DNA of 64,000 bases from Nautilus pompilius. Lineage: Eukaryota > Mollusca > Cephalopoda > Nautilida > Nautilidae. The translations under genes and the position numbers were made by a program. A model generated the notes under the pieces. The model did no database searches. It saw only the letters and a program-made list of their open reading frames with translations, and had not been told where the DNA came from. Positions 58,401-64,000 of this stretch are shown in pieces. The stretch is from contig JACATO010000087.1 in NCBI GenBank assembly GCA_018389105.1, positions 558,001-622,000 of the forward strand, written 5' to 3'. Every line of letters starts with the position of its first letter. Position 1 is the first letter of the stretch.

Positions 58401-61400
58401 CAAACTTTAGCCCTCAACCTTGGCAGTCCACTGAACCACCAGCTGCCACATAGCCCCTAGTGATGACAAATCCATACTGCTCCAACACTGTACAGCCACT
58501 TGAAAACAAATATTAACCAGGTATAGATAGATGAGGTAAAAGCCGACATAATATGCAGAGGGGTTAAAGCATTCTCTCTCTCTACTCAAAAATCATTTTC
58601 ACAATTTAAAATAATAAACTAAACGTTTTGAATAATAAATAACATATCAGATGAGATGCAATGTCTAGCATTTCTATTTATCCCACATTACTTTGCTAGG
58701 TGCTTGCAATATGTCTAAATTTATTTCAGATTTTCAATGCTTCCTTCCTATTTGGTTTTTTTTTTTAAAGCAGAACTTTCTGATTTTTATAAGTGTAAAT
58801 ATTTTTTAAGATTTTCTGCAAAAAAAAAAAAGAAAGAAAGAGAAGGAAAAGGTGGCCATACCACTGCACTGTCCATGCCCTTCATTGGTTAATACAAAAT
58901 ATGCGTATTCTCCATACTGCCTGTACATGCATAATTATGGAATGCAATAGGAGAAACGTGTTTATTTTAATCTGGCCTATGCCAGTCCCCATGGCAACAC
59001 AGACATGGACCACTGACTACATGCAGCACATACCATCTGGTACTTTAAGACTAGTATCTTGGGATATAGATATTTCCTAAGTCCCCATAAGCTGGATATA
59101 AATACATTTTCAATTTCTTTTAATTCCCCCCAACTGAAACATTGACACATTTTCTAATTCCCAGTTGCCTCGGAAATAATTATTACTAATGAAACTATGT
59201 AGAGAGCGTTAATGGATTCAGGAACAACTGTATTGCCAGATTAGTAATTTTTAAGTTGTTAAAAAATGAAACTGTTTTTACTAGAAGGCCATAAGAATCA
59301 TGCAAACAAAAACGCTAATTCAAAAGAGTTTCACTTAGAAAGGGCAGACAACTAGGCATCTGTTTTTAGATCTCACTATCAAATAGCCTAATCATCAGTT
59401 TCATGTCACTTCCACTGAGCATCCACATTCATTACCAGTTGTAGTCATTTGAAAGCAAGAACAATAAAGGCTGCTCTACTCTCCCTGAGACTCAATATGT
59501 GTAGGAAGATTGGGGGGATATGGGGCAGGATGGAAGGGGGAGTGTGGGAAGAAGTTCTAGAAAGGGAGCCCACAGCTGACTGCCATTAACATGATGGAAC
59601 TTGTGTGTGAAAACATATGGCAGCAGAGTTAATGATCTGAACAGCTCCTCTCCTACACCTTCATGTGCTCTCCTTATGATTTTTTCTAGTCTTAACCTAT
59701 ATTAACTTTCTACCAATATTAACAAAAAAAAACAAAAATTCAATAATTTAAATATTATTCATTTACATACATTATGATCTATGTTAATTTTCTCCCTTAT
59801 ACTGAATAAATTAGTGATGCAAAGCTTAAATGCGGTGATGTACCTGCTGTCTTAGATAATCATCTTTAGAGAGATCATTTAACGGGTCAACATTTGGCAC
59901 ACATAAACACAATGTATTGGGGCAGGGGGAGTGACAGAGTAAAAATATGGCAAATGTTTCTTTTCATTTAAAGTTGTTTTTAAGCTGTGCCGATCATAAC
60001 TACCGTAAGTACCTGGTCAGGTTGACACATCAGTGATGAAGTTACATCCATACACACATACACTGTATGGTTCATTTATAACTTCCCCTCTCGCTGAGAT
60101 CAAATGGCTATGCTGCTGATATACAGACTTACAAATAAGTGTCTTTAACTCTTGCCGCCTGCCAAACAGTCTTCCATTCCAGTGGTGGTTCTGCACACTA
60201 AACAACCTTACCAATGAGGGCCTGTGGACAAGGTTCTATCTTCTGGGTGCAGTTGCAAGTTTCTTTTAAGTACACCAGTTTTGGTCTCCAAATACACATT
60301 TAAAACACAAAACTTACCCCCCTCCATTTTTTTTTAACATTTAGATTTCAATACTTCTAGCATTACCAGCCCCTTAAATTAAGCATGCAGAAAAAAAATG
60401 TCTCCTCATCTTGTTCGTTCAACTTAGATAACTATTAAAAACGGTAATAAACTGAAATTACAGGACATTTGGTATACCCCCCCCCACTTTTGTCCTTTGT
60501 TTTAAGCCTGTTGATCCCACTGAGTGTTTTTTTTTTAGTTTTAGGAAGAATTCCAACATAATAAGGCAGAAAGTTGAAGGAATGAAAGAAAAAAAAGAGA
60601 GAGAGAGAGATTAGGGGCATAAAAATAAGTATCTGGAGTTTTCTCCTCTGGCTAAAAACCATAAGTCCAGCAGTACAGAGAGAGCCAGGGATCCTAAACC
60701 TAAGTAGGGTGGGCAGTTGAGGTTCTGTTTTTTTTTAATTCTGTTTTACACAAGTTTCTGTTACCTAATGTGACAGGAATAAAGACCATTACAAACTGAA
60801 AAGCATAATTCAAAGTATAAAATACCCTTCGAAAACAAAGGGCTTCCAACACAATATCAGTGATTTTTCATGTATCCAGCTTGGGCCAGAAAAACAAAGC
60901 AAGAGCCCAGGATGCTGACCCAAAACAGAGGGAAGAGGTCAAGGAAGTTTTGTTGCCATGCAATGTCATGGTCCTGATAGGAAACTAGATACCCCAAACT
61001 CAGACCAAGAGAGACCCAGTAAAATACCTTCTGCCAACTAGGCCCTCATTTATCAATCATCACTTCAAAATGGCTGCCCACTAACCAACCAGCCAGCCAT
61101 TCAGTTCAGTTCTTCCTTGGCCAGCCATATCCTTTCTGTAGTCTGGACAAACAAATGAACTAGCAATGTAGAATGAATAAATTATGGAATGAATTATGCC
61201 ACTTATTATCATAACTGGGTACAATACCTGCTGGTACCCTTTCCCTATAGCACCCTTTGGGTCAGGAATGGCCTACAAAAGAAACAAATTATGGAAACAA
61301 TAGTTCCAAGAAGTTTCCTATCATAGTTCATGTTCTACTGCATTAATAATTACCTCCCCTTACCCACAAGAGATTCAACATTATTATTTTCAAGGGCAAA

Positions 61401-61770
61401 ATAATACATCTCTATGAAAAATGTGAGAGTAAGAGTTTAAAAGTAATTTACCACCGCAAAACAAAAACAAAAAGCAACTTACGGGCAAGTTCCAACTTTG
61501 CAGTTTGGCTGATGATAGACCCAAGTGATGAATCAGCAATGCAGTAGTAGTGAGCTCCTTCATCAGAAGCGGTGTCATCAACTCTGAAGTCCCTGATGAC
61601 CAAGGAGCTGCCATTTATGGAAGTGCCCTGATCACCATTGTTGACTTGCTGCCCATTATGGAACCACCTGACAACAGCACTAGAAGGGACCACGTCACAG
61701 TTCAATGTAAGTGAACCATGTTCTGGAACAACTTGAGACACAGGTTCTTGAACAAACCTCAAGGAATGCT
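35392..61770 (-). CDS. ihog: Interference hedgehog (Ihog)/CDON/BOC-type Hedgehog co-receptor, 15 confident exons, both ends incomplete
   Basis: Single-pass membrane protein that binds Hedgehog ligand and works with Patched. Exons in transcript order: 61483-61770, 56874-57023, 48910-49059, 43272-43448, 42877-42987, 42556-42711, 41910-42041, 41687-41803, 41296-41508, 39978-40168, 38758-38983, 37843-38097, 37235-37428, 36127-36259, 35392-35712. All are GT-AG and phases agree, nearly all phase 1 as usual for Ig/FNIII genes; 938 codons in total. Order: four Ig domains, a polybasic linker, two FNIII domains, transmembrane helix, cytoplasmic tail. The FNIII-1 start PPSKPEISKLTDSSVMVRWS closely resembles fly Ihog, and four Ig plus two FNIII is the Ihog layout (CDON and BOC have three FNIII). 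The signal-peptide exon lies beyond position 64000; the last exon is uncertain. Confidence 0.9.
37681..37717. repeat. (TG)n microsatellite
   Basis: TG run with interruptions in the intron between the transmembrane exon and the next cytoplasmic exon. It ends in a chance CACGTG. Confidence 0.9.
37843..38097 (-). CDS. ihog: Ihog-like exon: juxtamembrane and transmembrane segment
   Basis: Ser/Thr/Pro-rich extracellular stalk, then a hydrophobic helix LLYMILGIILGLMLLLLVIF followed by MVMCWL and the basic stop-transfer KQRQQRR. This defines type I topology. Confidence 0.92.
38758..41508 (-). CDS. ihog: Ihog-like exons: FNIII domains 1 and 2
   Basis: Exon 41296-41508 begins FNIII-1 (MVPPSKPEISK, NNGLPITFFLVQYKEV). 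Exon 39978-40168 ends FNIII-1 (ITYRFRIAAVYSNKDN) and opens FNIII-2 (ALVIQWR). Exon 38758-38983 completes FNIII-2 (IDGFTIFYKAYNS, YIIMNLKPGTAYSVKIQSFN, GCSEFSN). Confidence 0.9.
40216..40881 (-). mobile_element. Non-autonomous Helitron, copy B
   Basis: In the Ihog-like intron between the two FNIII-1 exons. On the minus strand it starts TCTAATACATATTTTC (preceded by A) and ends CCCCGGCTGG followed by T, so it sits in an A|T target as Helitrons do. It aligns to copy A over nearly its full length with the same ends. The 118-codon open frame inside (40507-40863) is not shared as a protein and is not a gene. Confidence 0.8.
41687..41803 (-). CDS. ihog: Ihog-like exon: polybasic linker between Ig4 and FNIII-1
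   Basis: A 117-base exon, phase 1 on both sides, encoding DEENDLDRARTQPKRRKNG followed by a run dominated by Lys/Arg (17 Lys/Arg in 39 codons). No Ig or FNIII fold is visible. Its place beside FNIII-1, the heparin-dependent Hedgehog-binding domain of fly Ihog, suggests a glycosaminoglycan-binding or proteolytic-processing linker (inference). Confidence 0.8.
41910..43448 (-). CDS. ihog: Ihog-like exons: Ig domains 3 and 4
   Basis: Exons 43272-43448 (NGERIILECAASAKPTP, ITWKK) and 42877-42987 (DEGTYICWASNGIG) make Ig3. Exons 42556-42711 (RLTCFINGQPQPLIEWYHNA) and 41910-42041 (HAGFYQCMAQNKLGSSQAII) make Ig4. Each has the paired Cys and the core Trp. Confidence 0.9.
42187..42335 (-). repeat. tRNA-derived SINE, copy 3
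   Basis: Shares the tail AGAGCTCTAGTAGGTATTT and the GGTTTCTTCCAACATGTC block with copy 2. The head (GTGTGGCTGGTGCAGTAGAC) is degenerate. Confidence 0.6.
42427..42482. repeat. (GA)-rich simple repeat
   Basis: Purine-rich GAGAGG-type low-complexity tract in the intron between the two Ig4 exons. Confidence 0.85.
45300..45780. other. Unexplained GC-rich island, possibly an inserted repeat
   Basis: About 480 bases, much richer in G and C than the neighbourhood, with small internal inverted repeats (e.g. GTCAGG...CCTGAC at 45514-45550). A (GA)n tract precedes it and a (CA)n tract follows. The plus strand is open for 155 codons (45301-45768), but the translation (starting MWLQGIMSLAFHLGYW) matches no family I know. 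Composition suggests an inserted element more than a gene. Confidence 0.45.
45797..45837. repeat. (CA)n microsatellite
   Basis: CA run interrupted by CG dinucleotides, immediately right of the GC-rich island. Confidence 0.9.
48910..57023 (-). CDS. ihog: Ihog-like exons: Ig domain 2, split by a 7.8-kb intron
   Basis: Exons 56874-57023 and 48910-49059 (150 bases each). The first half has VIEGGTASLPCIFVN and AAQITFEKV, with Phe where an Ig core Trp is usual. The second half has VEDAGFYRCVTINPLTG. A fly Ihog Ig2 is also atypical, so this may be a family trait. The intron 49060-56873 shows no nested gene. Confidence 0.85.
49060..56873 (-). other. Large intron within Ig2 of the Ihog-like gene
   Basis: 7.8 kb of AT-rich sequence. 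A tRNA-like block at about 51718-51790 (plus strand, CAGTGGTAGATTACCG then CAGGGTCCCG) may be a second SINE type. Poly(G) runs occur at about 51835 and 53271. No exon recognised. Confidence 0.5.
57024..61482 (-). other. Ihog-like intron between Ig1 and Ig2
   Basis: 4.5 kb, AT-rich. Contains SINE copy 4. No other element or exon recognised. Confidence 0.5.
58345..58452 (-). repeat. tRNA-derived SINE, copy 4 (head)
   Basis: Minus strand: best A-box of the set, TGGTTCAGTGG (58428-58438), and a B-box GTTTGATCC (58398-58406). The sequence between resembles copies 1 and 2 (CTGCCAAGGTTGAGGGC). The tail is not recognisable. Confidence 0.65.
61483..61770 (-). CDS. ihog: Ihog-like exon: Ig domain 1
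   Basis: Begins in phase after an unseen upstream exon. Contains LRFVQEPVSQVVPEHGSLTL, the first Ig Cys, Trp in VVRWFHNGQQV and the second Cys in HYYCIADSSLGSI. This start (FV.EP...G) is typical of the first Ig domain of CDON/BOC/Ihog. Confidence 0.85.
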
Positions 61771-64000
61771 CTGTGAAAAGAAAAATAAATGGTATAAGTC
61801 TTCATTTGCTGTTTGCCTTTTGTTTTGTTATTTTTGTCCATTGCTGTACAAGTTTGAATCTATGGGGTTCTTTCATAGTGAATGATCAGAGTGCATTTAG
61901 AAGTATACTCTTTTACAGGATTTAGGGGTACCCTAGAAAAGGAGCCACAACCCCCATCATCCCATTTCAAAGACAATGAAGTAGGTAACGCATTCACACC
62001 ACAAATAACTTCTCCAATAACCTTATAAGGCAATTAATTTAGCAGATAAAAGCTACCATCCCCTGATGCGACAAGTGAGTAGTAGAAGGGTTGAGATGCA
62101 GATTATTTTTTTACACTCCCAGTCGAGAACCTAATTTCAGGGTATTTATCAGGTTTAAAGCACAAATCTTCATCAGACATATCTGCAGAAGCTAAACCAG
62201 GCAGGAAGACCAATAGAATTCATACAGTCAGTTCTATTTTACGTCTCTGCTGAAAGTGATGCGAAAAAAATCTGTGGCTGATTCTGTTTTAAGGCAAATT
62301 CAGCAGCCTCCTCACCACCCAGTGCTCATGGACTGGCTATCTATCCTTCAATAAGCCCTTATTTCTTCAGAGTGAAACAACAGAAAACAAACATACGCTT
62401 ACTTCCTGAAACAAGTTTCCTGAAAGACAGACTTAATATGCACTAGTGTAATCTCAACATGATACAACAGTTAGTAATGTACCCTAATGCGCTACTATTC
62501 CAGTCTGAGGACTCGGAACAGTGCCAGGCGGCAAAAGGGAGCTGTCATACTGAATCATAAAGCACCCAGAAAACTGACTTGGGCAAACTTAACAAAATGT
62601 AATTAATTAATTAAAACTACCAGAACTTTTGATTATATGCAAAGAAAAACCCAGAATACCTGAGAACACCTACACAAAACTGGCTGATGTTATAGAGAAG
62701 CCAGCCAACCAATAGCCTGGATCCTTTTGGGAAACAAACTAGTCGTGACGTTGTTCAGTGATATGTTGACTACTGCAGGGCACCCTGATGGTATATGGGG
62801 GCTTGGTCTTAGCCCTACTTATACCAACTGGGCCCAGCCTAGAAGCCCAAGTGAGTATTTAAGTTAAATTAGCTATATATTTAATCAACAACTCATAATG
62901 CATGGGGTTGAAGCAATGTTCAGATTTATCATTACAAAAAATGATAATAATAATAAGAAAGATATGAAGTATCCTAGTCCCTATAGCTCGACCTGTGTTT
63001 GCTAAGACATATCTGAAGGGTAGTGGGAGGATTAAATTTTCAAACATACAAACACGCCCCAAAAAACCCTTTTTTCTTTTTCTTTCCAAATATTTAGGGA
63101 CAAATAAAGGTTAGTGTTGCCTCTATAGTTTCAGAGAAGCATGTTGTCATACCTGCCAAGATTGCAATGTTAAATATCAATTTAAATTGTGTTAAATTAC
63201 ATTTGAACTAAAATTTTCCTGATTTAGAACCAGAAAATAACTTTCATAATGGGCAAAAAAAAACAACAAAAACATAAATAAATAGAGATGAACACAGATG
63301 CAGATAAAGCTGTGAGATGTTAGCGTACAACAGCAGGAGCTCATGTAAGCAAAGTGCAGACCTGATAACTATTCAGAGGTCTCCTTAAATATCTACAAAG
63401 TTATTAGTATGTAAAAGAAAGAAGATACATCAGGTGAACCTACATCTAATAAAGGGAAAAGATGATATATGACACCATCCTGTAATAAGAGAAACAAGAG
63501 CAGTCAGGCAAAACAAAATCTCCAAACCATCAAGACTGGATGGATGGAGTCTGTATACTGCTATACACATTTTTTTTTTTTTTATCTTCATAAAACAAAT
63601 ACATGCATAAGATGCTTTCCACAAAACTAACTTCCTGAAACCAGGTGTCATAAAACAAAGGACACATTGGCATTAAAGCCCCACCAAACATTTTAAGGTT
63701 TTACTTAATCTTGGTAAACAGACTCTGCTGCAGAATTTCCTCTGTTCTCTTCATGACCAGATGAGGGTAGAAACTCACTAATCATTTCTTTCTTTTAAAG
63801 CTGAACTGCACTAAAAACTGAAGTCAATCTGCTGTTTTTCTTTTGGTAGTAGACCTTCCCAAAGCATTTCAGGAAAGTGTGTGTTCATCATGAAAGCAGA
63901 TTTGTGTAGTAACAACGCTGTTCAAATGGAGTCTGCCTGAAATAGTTATGGCTTCTACCCACATCTACAACTTTCATTTGGATATAGGTCTCTAGCTAGC
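61771..64000 (-). other. Upstream intron of the Ihog-like gene, running off the window
   Basis: No signal-peptide exon was found here. Short open frames lack splice sites in a usable phase. The first coding exon is presumably beyond the right edge. Confidence 0.5.

Overview
This is a eukaryotic, AT-rich, intron-rich animal genome window. Protein character and the four-Ig, two-FNIII Hedgehog co-receptor with Ihog-type FNIII sequence suggest a protostome, most likely a lophotrochozoan such as a gastropod mollusc. The organism is inferred from protein style and repeat content only. No prokaryotic feature, CRISPR array, rRNA or functional tRNA was seen.

Layout: (1) 2215-13567, minus strand: a complete 14-exon gene for the signal recognition particle receptor alpha subunit (SRPRA, 631 aa). 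(2) 13568-14178: a GC-richer divergent promoter with ETS/CRE, CRE, CCAAT, NRF1-like and CACATG motifs. (3) 14179-27159, plus strand: a complete 8-exon gene for a USF-type bHLH-leucine-zipper transcription factor (312 aa), head-to-head with SRPRA. (4) 27160 to about 34290: non-coding sequence where USF and the next gene converge. (5) About 34290 to beyond 64000, minus strand: a long gene for an Ihog/CDON/BOC-type Hedgehog co-receptor. Fifteen confident exons encode four Ig domains, a polybasic linker, two FNIII domains, a transmembrane segment and a cytoplasmic tail. Its signal-peptide exon lies beyond the right edge and its last exon is uncertain.

The introns hold transposon debris: an internally deleted Tigger/pogo transposase pseudogene, two copies of one non-autonomous Helitron, at least four copies of a tRNA-derived SINE, two fragments of a mariner-like transposase and a possible hAT-type zinc-finger fragment. 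The most unusual structure is a minisatellite (unit about 42 bp) filling much of SRPRA intron 1 and abutting the exon-1 splice donor. It appears to have been seeded from the donor-adjacent sequence, and several units carry donor-like motifs.

The three genes act in unrelated processes (ER targeting, E-box transcription, Hedgehog reception). Only SRPRA and USF share regulatory DNA. I found no previously undescribed multi-gene system; the novelty lies in repeats and splicing details. All exon joins were read by eye from GT/AG sites, reading phase and family similarity, without transcript data.
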